From assembly GCF_040706555.1 (NCBI RefSeq), contig NZ_JAPDRH010000004.1, forward strand, positions 62,001 to 126,000: 64,000 nt of DNA, written 5' to 3'. Source of the DNA: Lentisalinibacter salinarum (GTDB lineage Bacteria > Pseudomonadota > Gammaproteobacteria > Steroidobacterales > Woeseiaceae). This document shows positions 48,962 through 58,347 of the stretch, in pieces. A program made the translations under genes and the position numbers. Position 1 is the first letter of the stretch, and every line of letters starts with the position of its first letter. A model generated the notes under the pieces. The model ran no database searches. It was not told the DNA's origin and saw only the letters and a program-made list of their open reading frames with translations.

Positions 48962-49792
48962 ATGAATATCACGGATCGCATTTCGCGCAGGATTCGCTCG
49001 GCCTACAAGTTGCGTTCGAAACGTACGGCGTCCCGTGCACTGAACAAGCTAGCGTCGTCTCGTCCAGTTTTTGTTCTCGGCTCTCAAAAGTCTGGTTCTA
49101 CGGTGATTGCAGCATCGCTTGCGAAGGCAACGGGTTGCTCAGTGACGTTGGATATTCGCCGCGCCATACCAGATCTCTCGTGGCAGCCTCTCACGGCATT
49201 GGGTGTGTCTCCTTTGTCGGACTTCGTTTATCGCTATCGACGAGAATTTTCCCGAGAGATTGTGAAGGAGCCCGCCCTGAGTTTCTTCTTCGACGGCTTA
49301 TACAAACTTTTCCCGAATGCCGCATTCGTGATGATTCAAAGACATCCCGGCGAGACGATTCGAAGCATTTTGAATCGTCTTAATATTCAGGGGGATCTTG
49401 AGAATATCTGTTTCGACGACTGGCCAGCTTTGCGGCAGTCGCCCGTCTGGCGACTCGCGCTTGATAGTGCGTGGCTTGATCGCCCGTCGACCAACTACGT
49501 GGAGGCGCTTGCTATAAGATGGGATTATATTGCGAAGACGTATCTGGCGGCGGCAGATCGTTTCACGTTGATCAGATATGAGGATTTCTTGAAGGACAAG
49601 AAAGGCGAAATTCGAGATCTGGCTCGACGGCTTGGATTGCCTGTGCAGCACAATATTGACCAAGAACTTCAGCGCCAGTACCAGCCACGGGGGCAATCCG
49701 TGGATCTGCGAGAGTTCTTCGGCGCCGCTAACTATGATCGAATCCGGTCCGTTTGCGAGACCCGAGCCCGTTATTTCGGATATGAACTCTAG
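48962..49792 (+). CDS. Sulfotransferase family protein (first of two)
   Basis: From ATG 48962 (MNITDRISRRIRSAYK) the protein has 276 residues. A PAPS phosphosulfate-binding loop VLGSQKSGST is at residues 38-47. FVMIQRHPGETIRSI near residue 122 corresponds to the 3'-phosphate-binding strand and helix. It is a soluble cytoplasmic protein. The best guess is O-sulfation of a sugar in the repeat unit; an in-frame TTG-type upstream extension from 48920 is not needed. The Arg-rich N-terminus may associate with membrane. Confidence 0.72.
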   Translation: MNITDRISRRIRSAYKLRSKRTASRALNKLASSRPVFVLGSQKSGSTVIAASLAKATGCSVTLDIRRAIPDLSWQPLTALGVSPLSDFVYRYRREFSREIVKEPALSFFFDGLYKLFPNAAFVMIQRHPGETIRSILNRLNIQGDLENICFDDWPALRQSPVWRLALDSAWLDRPSTNYVEALAIRWDYIAKTYLAAADRFTLIRYEDFLKDKKGEIRDLARRLGLPVQHNIDQELQRQYQPRGQSVDLREFFGAANYDRIRSVCETRARYFGYEL

Positions 49793-49834
49793 GCGAGTGC
49801 TCTGGAATTCTGTGCGGGACGATTCAGGGACATC

Positions 49835-51322
49835 GTGAGCAACCATCGAGTTCGCGCATCCAGAGAGGCGATCACGGCGATACGGTGGTCGGCGGTCGAT
49901 ATCGTGGTGTCGCGAATGGCTGGCCTCCTTTTGTACATTCTCGTTGCACGCGTTGTCGGGCCTCAGGAGATGGGCGTAGTAGCCCTGGTGTTGGTGACGA
50001 TTGAGGTAACGAGAGTCATATCCGAGTTTGGCTTGTCCAACGCGGTCATTTTCCATGATGACCTTTCCGGGCGGCAGCTGTCGACACTGTACTCCGTGAA
50101 TTGGCTGCTGGGGCTAAGCGCGTTTGTGTGCGTCTGGTTTATGAGCCCTGTCATGGCGAACATTTTTGGAGACGTTCGGCTGACAGATCTGCTACGCATG
50201 GCGGCGCTGGTCTTTCTTATCGGCTCCGTTGGGCAGCAGGTCCGAGCGCTTTTACAGAAGGAATTGGACTTTCGAGCGCTCGCAAAGATTTCGGTGGCTT
50301 CGGCCACGTCGAATCTTGCGGTGGGCCTAGTAGGGTTGGCGGCGGGATTGGGGGTTTGGGCGCTCATCTACTCCTACCTTGTTGCTGAGCTTGTGCGAAA
50401 TCTCTTTTTCATAATCGTCGGAGTCCCTCGCGGATTGTTCAATAAGCCCGGTCTGATTGTGGCCGGCATGAAAGAGCCTTTAAAATTCGCTGCGTTCCGC
50501 GCCGGCGCTAACGGAGTCAACCTCGTTGCCTCGAGAGCTGATCAATTCATCATTTCGGCTCTTCTTGGGAACGGGGCGTTAGGGTTGTACAGCATGGCGA
50601 TGAACTGGACATTGATGCCGATGCAGCAGCTGAACGCGATCGCAACCCGAGTGGCGTTTCCTGTCATAGCATCTCGGCGACGTCAGGGTGACCGAGTTCG
50701 CGATGCATACTTCCGGTTGATTAATAGGGCTACGACGGTCAATGCGGCGTTTCTGCTTGGGATTGCAGCCCTTTCGGAACCGCTTGTGTCGGTACTCCTT
50801 GGAGATGGCTGGTCGCGCTTGGCGGAAATCCTTCCTTACGTCTCAGTTTACGTGCTGTTTCGGTCTCTAGGGAGCCTCAACGGACCTCTGGTAGTTGGGC
50901 TCGGAAAGGCCAACTGGGCCTTCTACTGGAATTTGGGCCTCTTGGTTGTAATGCCGTCTATAATCTATTTTATTGCACTTGGTGGCGACTTGGTGGCAAT
51001 TATTCAAGTGATCGCACTAGCGCAGGTAATTGTAGCGCTGGCTTCGTACCGATTCTGGATCGTTCGATTACTTGGACCGTGTGGGCGGCGTTATAGTCGC
51101 GCCATTGCCACTGCGCTCATGCCTGCGGCCTGTGCCGCCATAGGAATGTTTTTGATCCTCGATCTGACCTCAACGCTATCTAGGACAGGCCAGTTGGCTC
51201 TGGCGCTGGTAAGCGGCGCTGTCATTTTCATTGCAGTCTCTCGAATTGTGAACAGGGCCGCCTATACCGAAATGCTCTCATTCTGGCGGACGCGTCGCAT
51301 CGCTCGATACACTGCCAAGTGA
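49835..51322 (+). CDS. Wzx-type oligosaccharide flippase (MATE/MOP superfamily)
   Basis: The 495-residue protein has about 12-14 membrane helices. The N-terminal phrases AGLLLYILVARVVGPQEMGVVALVL and FGLSNAVIFHDDL are typical of the lipopolysaccharide flippase group with the polysaccharide synthase domain. It should move the undecaprenyl-linked repeat unit to the periplasmic face. The start is GTG at 49835, 42 bases after the sulfotransferase. Confidence 0.88.
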   Translation: MSNHRVRASREAITAIRWSAVDIVVSRMAGLLLYILVARVVGPQEMGVVALVLVTIEVTRVISEFGLSNAVIFHDDLSGRQLSTLYSVNWLLGLSAFVCVWFMSPVMANIFGDVRLTDLLRMAALVFLIGSVGQQVRALLQKELDFRALAKISVASATSNLAVGLVGLAAGLGVWALIYSYLVAELVRNLFFIIVGVPRGLFNKPGLIVAGMKEPLKFAAFRAGANGVNLVASRADQFIISALLGNGALGLYSMAMNWTLMPMQQLNAIATRVAFPVIASRRRQGDRVRDAYFRLINRATTVNAAFLLGIAALSEPLVSVLLGDGWSRLAEILPYVSVYVLFRSLGSLNGPLVVGLGKANWAFYWNLGLLVVMPSIIYFIALGGDLVAIIQVIALAQVIVALASYRFWIVRLLGPCGRRYSRAIATALMPAACAAIGMFLILDLTSTLSRTGQLALALVSGAVIFIAVSRIVNRAAYTEMLSFWRTRRIARYTAK

Positions 51323-51447
51323 ACTGCGATCCAATGACGCGCATTGCAAAGTGTGGGTCTTTTCTGTGTGGAGAGCGATATATCAGGCAAGAGCCACCCA
51401 TCGCGAGTTAACGGTGATTCTTTGCTGTCGTATCAACCTTAGACAGT

Positions 51448-52920
51448 ATGCTTGAGATTTCCAAAATCCGGCTCTTTCTTTATCTCGCGATATCGTTAGT
51501 CACGACGATGGCATTTGTGGTGACGCTGCAAACTCATCCATTCCCAAGTTACACAGGGGCTCTCACGCTGGCGTACATCCTGGCGCTCCTTGTTCCGTTT
51601 TGTCTGATCTTTGGGGCCGAGCTGGACCCTATCGAGCCGATTCTGTGGTTTTCGTTGTTGTACTTTCTGATCGTTCCCGGCGCAGTGTACTTTGCCTGGA
51701 CTGATTTCGAGACATCCGAGCATCTACTGTCGATGACGCATTCCCAGAAAGCACGTGCGCTCGAAAAGGCGCTCTTGGCGCAGCTTGCCGGCTATGTTGC
51801 TTTCGTCGTCGGCTACTACGTCGTAAGAGGTCGCGTCCATCGCCGGCCGATGCGATTCGGAATGGGCCACAGAATTCCGGATTCTTTCCTCCGACTCACT
51901 GCGGGCTTTGCGCTGGCGATTGGGTTGGGGAATTTTTTATATATTGCGCTGAGCTACCCCGGAGGATTGCTTGACTACCTAACGACATTCGGACTGCGTC
52001 ATCACCGGTTAGCGCTGATTGGCGACAACGTCACCCAGATTGGTTATCAGTTCCTTACGGTGGGGCTGTTCCTATGGATGCTCGTGATTTTGAGAAACAG
52101 AAAGACTCTGACGCGCTCTTTCGAGATTGCAATCTTCCTGTTGATCCTCCTCGCGTGCCTGGTTGCAATTCTTAGTAACGGTAGGATGCTTCAGTTTTTG
52201 ACCAGTGTACTTGTTCTTTGGGCGCTGGCGCTGGTCTATCGTGGTCGAGGGGTACGATTTCGGCAGATGATGTTCGTTGCACTTCTAATAATGGGGGCAG
52301 TACTGGCCTATACGCTGCGGGTATTTAGCGTCGAATCCGCCAGAGCGGAGGCGCCATTAGTTGCAGTAGCGTTCTTTCAAGAGTTCGGCGGACTCTTGGG
52401 GTATTGGTTGATCGACAAGGGAAACGTGCCGGATCTCGCGGTTGTGATGAATATCCTCACCTTCAGGGACTTCATAGAATTCTATCCGATGCTCGGAACA
52501 TCGTTTGTGTCGTGGGTCAGCGCGTTCAGTCCGATGACTGAAGAATATCAGAACGTTGGCCGTATTCTCGGTGACGCATGGTACGGGATACCGGGTGGTG
52601 TGCCCCCGACAATAGTAGGAGAGGTGATCTTGAATTTCGGACTGACTGGGATAGTGCCAGTCATGATGATACTTGGGATCATCTTCGCCGCAGTCTATCG
52701 CTATGTTCGGAGAAGATCCGAATTTCTAATCTACGTCGTTTATTTGTCGCTACTTTTCAAGTTCGTATTCATCCTGCCAAAGGGCGAAATAAGCAATATA
52801 GTGGGTGCAATCTGGCATTTCGTCCCCACGATCATACTGTTTGGTGTACTAAATCTTGTTGTAGGTGCTATCGACAATTACAAACGATGGAATCAAGGGT
52901 CAAGACGATCGGTTAACTGA
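51448..52920 (+). CDS. Wzy-like repeat-unit polymerase
   Basis: This is a 490-residue polytopic membrane protein with around 10-12 helices and large loops, without sequence signatures that are easily read. The topology, the position next to Wzx and the presence of Wzz support a role as repeat-unit polymerase. RLTAGFALAIGLGNFLYIAL and the loop with SFVSWVSAFSPMTEEYQ are features seen in O-antigen polymerase-like proteins. The 3' end overlaps the convergent formyltransferase gene by 28 bases. Confidence 0.75.
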   Translation: MLEISKIRLFLYLAISLVTTMAFVVTLQTHPFPSYTGALTLAYILALLVPFCLIFGAELDPIEPILWFSLLYFLIVPGAVYFAWTDFETSEHLLSMTHSQKARALEKALLAQLAGYVAFVVGYYVVRGRVHRRPMRFGMGHRIPDSFLRLTAGFALAIGLGNFLYIALSYPGGLLDYLTTFGLRHHRLALIGDNVTQIGYQFLTVGLFLWMLVILRNRKTLTRSFEIAIFLLILLACLVAILSNGRMLQFLTSVLVLWALALVYRGRGVRFRQMMFVALLIMGAVLAYTLRVFSVESARAEAPLVAVAFFQEFGGLLGYWLIDKGNVPDLAVVMNILTFRDFIEFYPMLGTSFVSWVSAFSPMTEEYQNVGRILGDAWYGIPGGVPPTIVGEVILNFGLTGIVPVMMILGIIFAAVYRYVRRRSEFLIYVVYLSLLFKFVFILPKGEISNIVGAIWHFVPTIILFGVLNLVVGAIDNYKRWNQGSRRSVN

Positions 52921-53615
52921 CCGTCTTCGTCCGGCTCCAGCGAGATCTGGACGAATACCTTCCGCCCATTCCGGTCGACGAAATAGGCGTTGCGAAAGTC
53001 ATCGTGCGTTAGAGCGCGCAGTCGTTTCAAAAAAGTGTCGAAGGTGCCGTGTTCATCAAGGTCCAGCCGGCACAGATCCTCGAAATCAGCGCGAAAGTTG
53101 ACGTTGCCCTCGCTTTCAGGCCGGCTGGTCACGTAATCGTGATCGCGGAGCGAGCCGAAGCACTCCAGGAGCATTTCTCTTTCAAGCGATATGAGCTTCT
53201 TATATGCGGTACCAGATGTATCCCATTCCTCGATGCGGCATTCTCGTCGAAGGATGATAGGTCCGTGATCCAGTTGGTCGTCAATCTCGTGAATAGTCAC
53301 CCCGGCCTTTTTACCATTGATAATCGAGAATACTTGGGGATACCAGCCTCGGTTGTAAGGGTTGTAGCCGGGGTGGACGTTGATACACCGTATGGATGCC
53401 AGCAATTCTCGATTGAAGAGTTGTTTGCAGTGTATCGACAACACCAGTCGATAGTTGCTCTTCACCCATTCGATACGATCGTTGATCTTTAATCTGGCGA
53501 CGCCGGGCAACGGACCTTGCGGCGACTGGAACACGTCGATCTCACCATGCAGGTTCTGCAGTTCAAGAGCGAGAGCGAGGGAGTAGGGATTATCCGTGAG
53601 TATAAGGGTCTTCAT
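52893..53615 (-). CDS. Sugar N-formyltransferase (dTDP-4-amino-4,6-dideoxyhexose type)
   Basis: From the methionine at 53615 (MKTLILTDNPYSLALALELQ) the protein has 240 residues. The formyltransferase triad is present: N79 and H81 in CINVHPGYNPYNRG, and D116 in IDDQLDHGPI. It uses 10-formyl-tetrahydrofolate. The amino terminus is a sugar-nucleotide-binding type rather than that of Fmt, and the C-terminal part lacks the tRNA-binding domain. Similar proteins include VioF/WlaRD-type enzymes that formylate dTDP-Qui4N. It is the only minus-strand gene in the polysaccharide locus; expression is probably separate. Confidence 0.85.
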   Translation of the reverse strand: MKTLILTDNPYSLALALELQNLHGEIDVFQSPQGPLPGVARLKINDRIEWVKSNYRLVLSIHCKQLFNRELLASIRCINVHPGYNPYNRGWYPQVFSIINGKKAGVTIHEIDDQLDHGPIILRRECRIEEWDTSGTAYKKLISLEREMLLECFGSLRDHDYVTSRPESEGNVNFRADFEDLCRLDLDEHGTFDTFLKRLRALTHDDFRNAYFVDRNGRKVFVQISLEPDEDGQLTDRLDP

Positions 53616-53986
53616 GGCCAAACTCGGTATTACACCCAGTTTATCAATATTCGTTACACAGCTCTATCAGCATACGCTTGTCGGGCATAGATCGTTTCTT
53701 GGATCGGCGCAACTGCAATTAGTCATCTTGATCAGTTCTTCGACCTTCACCGGCCGGTCTTTACTGTCCGCATTGAGGGTGCTCGTCATCGATATCGAAT
53801 TCTTGTATGCTCGCATCGCGAGCTTGATTGCGGCACGCAGAATCCAATCGCAGCCTGTTTTCTTCTATCGGGGTGGCTCGCATAGAGGTAGGGACAGCCT
53901 GTAGTGTCGGGTGTTAGATTTGGGCCAATGGCAGTCGTGGCCATTTGTCTGACGTGACACGGCAGTTGCGCTTACGGAGACAATTA
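53616..53986. other. Divergent intergenic region, 371 bp
   Basis: This lies between the formyltransferase and the next methyltransferase, which are transcribed away from each other. It must hold both promoters, but I see no clear -35/-10 pair. A 102-codon open frame (53596-53904) overlaps the formyltransferase and has no recognisable domain. ACGGAGA at 53974-53980 is the ribosome site of the downstream gene. Confidence 0.6.
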
Positions 53987-54760
53987 ATGGATCGAGAAAC
54001 TACTCTGAAGAAGTTGTCGGAATACACGTTCCACCATACTGTGGACTTGGGCGATGGTATAAAGACACCCGGCCCACCCATCAGCGCCAAGCAACGTCAG
54101 GTTATCAAGCTGATCGAATCACTGGATCTGGAAGGCAAGCGAGCAGTTGATCTTGGTTGTGCCAATGGGCTTTTTGCGTTAGCCGCCGAGAAGCAGGGTG
54201 CAGGGGAGGTGTTAGCCGTCGATCATACGCAGATGTACATCGAATCACTGCGCGATCTGATTATCCCCCGATTGGAATCCAACATCATACCTGTGCATCG
54301 GAACGTAATGGACTTCAAAGGTGAAGAGTACGGTAAGTTTGATCTCGTCGTATTTGCGGGGCTTCTCTATCATCTAAGGTACCCGTTCGCGGCGCTGAAG
54401 ACGATAAGAGACCTGCTGCGAGACGATGGCCATCTCATACTCGGAACCGGGATCATCGAAGACTTCAATATCAACAGTGTCTTATATTGCCCTTCCCCTG
54501 CCGACACACCCTCAGAATCCCGCGGCGGCAACTCCTGCTCTTTCTTTAACGAGAAGGCTCTACGGGAAACGCTGGAGTATTTCGGCTTGCGGATCGTTAG
54601 CAAGGCGGTCGCAGTAAGCCCCCTTCGGCGGCTCGGCAAGAAAATTTTCCGCAGACGCCTTACGGGATACCGCATCAGTGGCACGGTGATTCATTGTCGT
54701 CGGGACCGATCAATCGAAAACCCGGAATTGATAGAGTTCTACGAAGCCGTTACGCAATAG
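53987..54760 (+). CDS. Class I SAM-dependent methyltransferase
   Basis: From ATG 53987 (MDRETTLKKLSEYTFHHTVD) the protein has 257 residues. Motif I is AVDLGCANGLFALAAEKQGA. It is followed by LAVDHTQMYIESLRD, FDLVVFAGLLYHLRYPF and LLRDDGHLILGT. The text resembles the methyltransferase domain shared with CmoB-like proteins (the motif around YHLRYP). In this locus it could methylate a sugar; the substrate is not known. The longer TTG start at 53945 lacks support. Confidence 0.82.
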   Translation: MDRETTLKKLSEYTFHHTVDLGDGIKTPGPPISAKQRQVIKLIESLDLEGKRAVDLGCANGLFALAAEKQGAGEVLAVDHTQMYIESLRDLIIPRLESNIIPVHRNVMDFKGEEYGKFDLVVFAGLLYHLRYPFAALKTIRDLLRDDGHLILGTGIIEDFNINSVLYCPSPADTPSESRGGNSCSFFNEKALRETLEYFGLRIVSKAVAVSPLRRLGKKIFRRRLTGYRISGTVIHCRRDRSIENPELIEFYEAVTQ

Positions 54761-55107
54761 TCTCGATACTCCACGATGGTGTCAGCCGGAATATCTGTCG
54801 GGCTCGCCATGTGTTGTCGAGAGACTGGGGGCGCGCAGGCGGAAGAAGTAGATTGGTCACGAAGGAAGGGCGAGCCCGGTCCTCTCGATCGAGGTAATCG
54901 ACAGTAGCTCAGAGTTTGACGATCGACATCAGCAATGCTGCGCTGTCGGTAAACGGGGTCCGATCCAGCTCGCGCAAACGACAGCATCCGATGACCTTAT
55001 CGTCACCGTTGGTTAGAGCATTACACGGAATACGCTTAGTGCATGCGTCAAGGGAGCTAGCTAGAGATCGGGCGTCGATGCACGCGTGATACGCGGAGAT
55101 AGTTGAG
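54761..55107. other. Intergenic region, 347 bp
   Basis: No coding frame with recognisable features on either strand. No REP unit or hairpin stands out. GGAGATAG at 55099-55106 precedes the next start. Confidence 0.6.
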
Positions 55108-56163
55108 ATGAGGGTTCTGTTCATCTTGAATCACGCGCCAGACTATCGTGAGCGCTTCCTCCGAATGCTCGGGCACGATGTAGAACTTACCGTCGTCGCG
55201 CAGCCGTGCTTGCCAGATGGCTTGCATCCACCAGAGCGTCGTGAAGCCTATCAGTATATTGAAGTCGCTCCATTTCAGTTCGCTGGGTTTCGATGGCAAA
55301 AGGGTTTGGCCGATATCCTTCGCAGTCAAGACTGGGACATTATTTGTGTTAGCGCGAATATGCGGCAGCTCAGTCGCATCAGTCTCTTTCTTGGCAATCC
55401 GGAGTATCGACGACGCTGGATTTGGTGGGGACTCATTTTCGGGGAGAATGACTCACGTCACCTTGCCGCGGTCAAGAAGCGACTCATCTCGCGGGCGGCG
55501 GCTTGCCTCGTGCATAGTCGTCAAGTGGAGCGCCGGCTTATGCGGGAGTTCGGTGTTCAGGCCCAGTCCTTTAATAATACCCAGACGCTGCGCGCGGAGT
55601 ACCGTGACGCGACGTTTTCTTTGGAGAAAGACGTTCTCAAGTTGCTGTTTGTAGGTACGAACAAACCAAGAAAGAGATTGGACCGATTAGTCGCGATCGC
55701 TGAACGTAGAAGAGATGTTGCGATAAGGGTGATCGGCCCGGGAATGGACACTCTTGGAGTGCCAGTCGATAGTGAGGGCAATGAGCGACTGAAGGCGTTT
55801 GGACGGACTACAGGTGCAGACCTGAATAGGCATTTTGATTGGTGTGATTTTGTCGTCAGCCCAGGCAATGCGGGATTGCTGGTGCAACTCGCGGCCCAAC
55901 ATGGCAAGGGAATCGTTGTTGATCGAGACAGCTATCATGGGCCGGAGGTTGAGTTAGCGCATGCCAGTGGGCAACCTTTCATCGATTTCGGATGCACGGG
56001 CGCGGTGGATAGATTTATTGACTCGACAAAGGGTCGATACGACCTTTTGTCGAGCTATGGAAGGTCGTTACGGGAAGTTGCGAGAGAAGAATATTCGTTG
56101 GAGAACATGGTTCGAGTGCATCTTGATGTGTTCGCGCGACTTGACAGGGAGAATCGTCGTTGA
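55108..56163 (+). CDS. Glycosyltransferase (GT-B fold, GT4-like)
   Basis: The 351-residue protein has no membrane helices. The N-terminal strand MRVLFILNHAPDYRERFL and the C-terminal motif LLFVGTNKPRKRLDRLVAIAERR are typical of GT-B enzymes. The usual E-x7-E of GT4 is weak (GPEVELAHASGQPFIDFG). It probably adds one sugar of the repeat unit on the cytoplasmic side. Its last four bases overlap the second sulfotransferase gene. Confidence 0.75.
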   Translation: MRVLFILNHAPDYRERFLRMLGHDVELTVVAQPCLPDGLHPPERREAYQYIEVAPFQFAGFRWQKGLADILRSQDWDIICVSANMRQLSRISLFLGNPEYRRRWIWWGLIFGENDSRHLAAVKKRLISRAAACLVHSRQVERRLMREFGVQAQSFNNTQTLRAEYRDATFSLEKDVLKLLFVGTNKPRKRLDRLVAIAERRRDVAIRVIGPGMDTLGVPVDSEGNERLKAFGRTTGADLNRHFDWCDFVVSPGNAGLLVQLAAQHGKGIVVDRDSYHGPEVELAHASGQPFIDFGCTGAVDRFIDSTKGRYDLLSSYGRSLREVAREEYSLENMVRVHLDVFARLDRENRR

Positions 56164-57140
56164 CCAGCGCACAGCCTCGGCTGATTTTTGTCGTTGGGGT
56201 GGGGCGATCAGGTACCTCCCTGTTGCAGAGCATGATGGCGGCACATTCGAAGATCTCCTACTTGCCAGAGACTTCGTTTTTCAGGCGATATGTGTCGACC
56301 AAGTCGCTAGGTAAGCTATATGAGAGGGATGGCAAGAGGAGCGTAGTCGATACGTTGAATGCTGATCCTCACTTTCTGCGGCTCGGATTAGACGCGAGCC
56401 GAATCGTCGATGCGTCCATGGACGCAGGTGGCAACCTAGACCTTGCGATCTATACGCGAATATTGCGGTCGTTCGTTCGTGGAGAGACTTATTTTGTTGG
56501 AGATAAGGACCCGCGGATGATCGAGTACCTTCCGCTCCTCGCGGCGTGCTTCTCCCGCTGTGTCGTAGTGAACATGGTCCGGGATCCCCGGGATGTCATC
56601 GTGTCAAAGAAAAAGGCGGATTGGTCCGCAGGTCGGCACGTCTGGGCATACGTCTTTGCGAACCGCGTGCAGATGAAGTCCGCGGTCTGGTACGGGGAGC
56701 GTCGTTTCGGCAGAAGGTATCTGGAAGTAGTCTACGAGGACCTGATAGACAAGCCCGAGGGTACACTGCGGCGGATTTGTACGGCGATCGGCCTCGACTT
56801 CGAGTATTCAATGCTGACGTTTGGAGATGCTGCAAAGAAACTTGTTGCGAATAATGAGATGGCGTGGAAGAAAGAGACGCTAGGACCACTATTGGCATCG
56901 AATAAGAACAAATGGAAGGAGGAGTTGCCCCGGCGTGAGGTGCGACTGACCGAACTTTGCTGCAAAGACGCCTTTAAGATCGGAAATTATACCTTGGAGA
57001 CCGGTACGCGGGCCCTAGGGCTGCCCAACATGCTTTGGGTATTTACTGGATACTGTATTGTCGTCGCAGCAACCTATCCATATCTGTTACTCCGGTTCTT
57101 CGGTTTATCGCACAGATGGAAGAACCCGGCAAAATCCTAG
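56160..57140 (+). CDS. Sulfotransferase family protein (second of two)
   Basis: The 326-residue protein starts at TTG 56160, overlapping the glycosyltransferase stop. The PAPS loop is FVVGVGRSGTSLL (about 10-22). The 3'-phosphate motif NMVRDPRDVIVSKK places R141, D142, R144 and D145 in the expected RDPRD pattern. YLEVVYEDLIDKPEGTLRRI is also typical. A hydrophobic C-terminal segment (ANMLWVFTGYCIVVAATYPY region, about 287-310) suggests membrane attachment. It is only distantly like the first sulfotransferase, so the two may modify different positions. Confidence 0.82.
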   Translation: MTSAQPRLIFVVGVGRSGTSLLQSMMAAHSKISYLPETSFFRRYVSTKSLGKLYERDGKRSVVDTLNADPHFLRLGLDASRIVDASMDAGGNLDLAIYTRILRSFVRGETYFVGDKDPRMIEYLPLLAACFSRCVVVNMVRDPRDVIVSKKKADWSAGRHVWAYVFANRVQMKSAVWYGERRFGRRYLEVVYEDLIDKPEGTLRRICTAIGLDFEYSMLTFGDAAKKLVANNEMAWKKETLGPLLASNKNKWKEELPRREVRLTELCCKDAFKIGNYTLETGTRALGLPNMLWVFTGYCIVVAATYPYLLLRFFGLSHRWKNPAKS

Positions 57141-58126
57141 GACGTTTGCTCTGGGCAGACTCCGACCGACTGATCGTCGGTCGCGGGCCGGACTTGTTGG
57201 AATCGAGGCGTGATGGCCTTGGTTGGCACCGGGTTTCTAGGCTAACCACAACAAGAACAGACGTATCTCTCAGATTCCTACCTTTGGTCGGGCGATTGCT
57301 CCGGAGAGGTATTCATCATGTTTCGCTGGCGGAATGCGGGTTCTGCGCAGTGGTCGATGGTCAAGTGGTCGTGCAACGAAATAGAGGGGAACGCCTTCAG
57401 CGGCATGAATTAGTCGGGTCTCGCCCACTCGCACTCTGTGCAGCGGAGGGAGCCTATTATTATGGTGAGTATAGAGCAAACCACGAACGTTCACCCGTTA
57501 GTGTATGGAAGTATGATGGAGGCTCATCCGATTGGCGCGCAGTTTGGACCTTCAAGGAAGTAAGGCATATTCATGGCGTGTACTTTGACTCGTATACGCA
57601 GTCTTTTTGGGTTACTACTGGAGATGAGGACGACGAGTCAGCGGTTTGGCGAAGCACCGACGGTTTTCGCTCCCTGAGTTCGATTATCAGCGGATCGCAG
57701 GAGAGCCGGGTCGTGTCCCTTCTTTTTACAGATCGACATGTCTATTTCGGCACGGATAGTCCTCATAGGGTCAATTATCTCTATCGGATGGATCGCACTG
57801 GGGATAACCTCTTGCGATTGCAGGAAGTTGGTGGGAGCGTTTTTTACTCCTGCAAGGTAGGAGATGCGCTGTTCTTTTCGACGGCTGTAGAGCCAAGCGA
57901 GGCGAACAGTTCCCGTTACGCGGAAGTATGGGGCTCGATGGATGGATTAGCGTGGAAGAAGGTCATGGAATTTCGCAAGGACCTTTGGCCGATGAAGTGG
58001 TTTCAATACGGGCAAGTTCTATTTCCGAATGGCCCGGGGGACAGTCGAAACCTGTACGTGACGCCTTTCGCAGCGCAAGGGCATGGGGAAACGTTGGTTC
58101 TTCCCCTTCGAGACGTCTTTGAGTGA
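57116..58126 (+). CDS. Hypothetical protein with BNR-like beta-propeller repeats
   Basis: From ATG 57116 (MEEPGKILGRLLWADSDRLI) the protein has about 336 residues and overlaps the sulfotransferase gene by 25 bases. I do not recognise the family. Repeats such as VWRSTDGFRSL and VWGSMDGLAWKKV resemble BNR/Asp-box blades (S-x-D-x-G). RHIHGVYFDSYTQSFWVTTGD is another blade-like segment. No signal peptide is evident. A start at 57035 would give a hydrophobic N-terminus but overlaps more. A role in glycan binding or modification is a guess. Confidence 0.65.
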   Translation: MEEPGKILGRLLWADSDRLIVGRGPDLLESRRDGLGWHRVSRLTTTRTDVSLRFLPLVGRLLRRGIHHVSLAECGFCAVVDGQVVVQRNRGERLQRHELVGSRPLALCAAEGAYYYGEYRANHERSPVSVWKYDGGSSDWRAVWTFKEVRHIHGVYFDSYTQSFWVTTGDEDDESAVWRSTDGFRSLSSIISGSQESRVVSLLFTDRHVYFGTDSPHRVNYLYRMDRTGDNLLRLQEVGGSVFYSCKVGDALFFSTAVEPSEANSSRYAEVWGSMDGLAWKKVMEFRKDLWPMKWFQYGQVLFPNGPGDSRNLYVTPFAAQGHGETLVLPLRDVFE

Positions 58127-58347
58127 TGACAAGAGAGCGGCGGCCGGGCTCAGCCGCTTAGTTCAGTTGTCGGGCTTCCAGGGATGGCCAGCGATGCGTG
58201 GAAGGCGAGGACGGCTGCAAGCTGCAGACCAGGATGCGTACTAATATCACGTATCTGGAACCTGTGCCTTAGGGGTACCACGGCTCCGCTTGTTGAATTT
58301 CGGGATTATTTTGACGACTTCAGGCTGCGGTCTTTCGTCCGGCTTAG

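Noticed and set aside
53596..53904. 102-codon frame between the formyltransferase and the methyltransferase
   Set aside because: No domain, no ribosome site, and it starts inside the formyltransferase gene.
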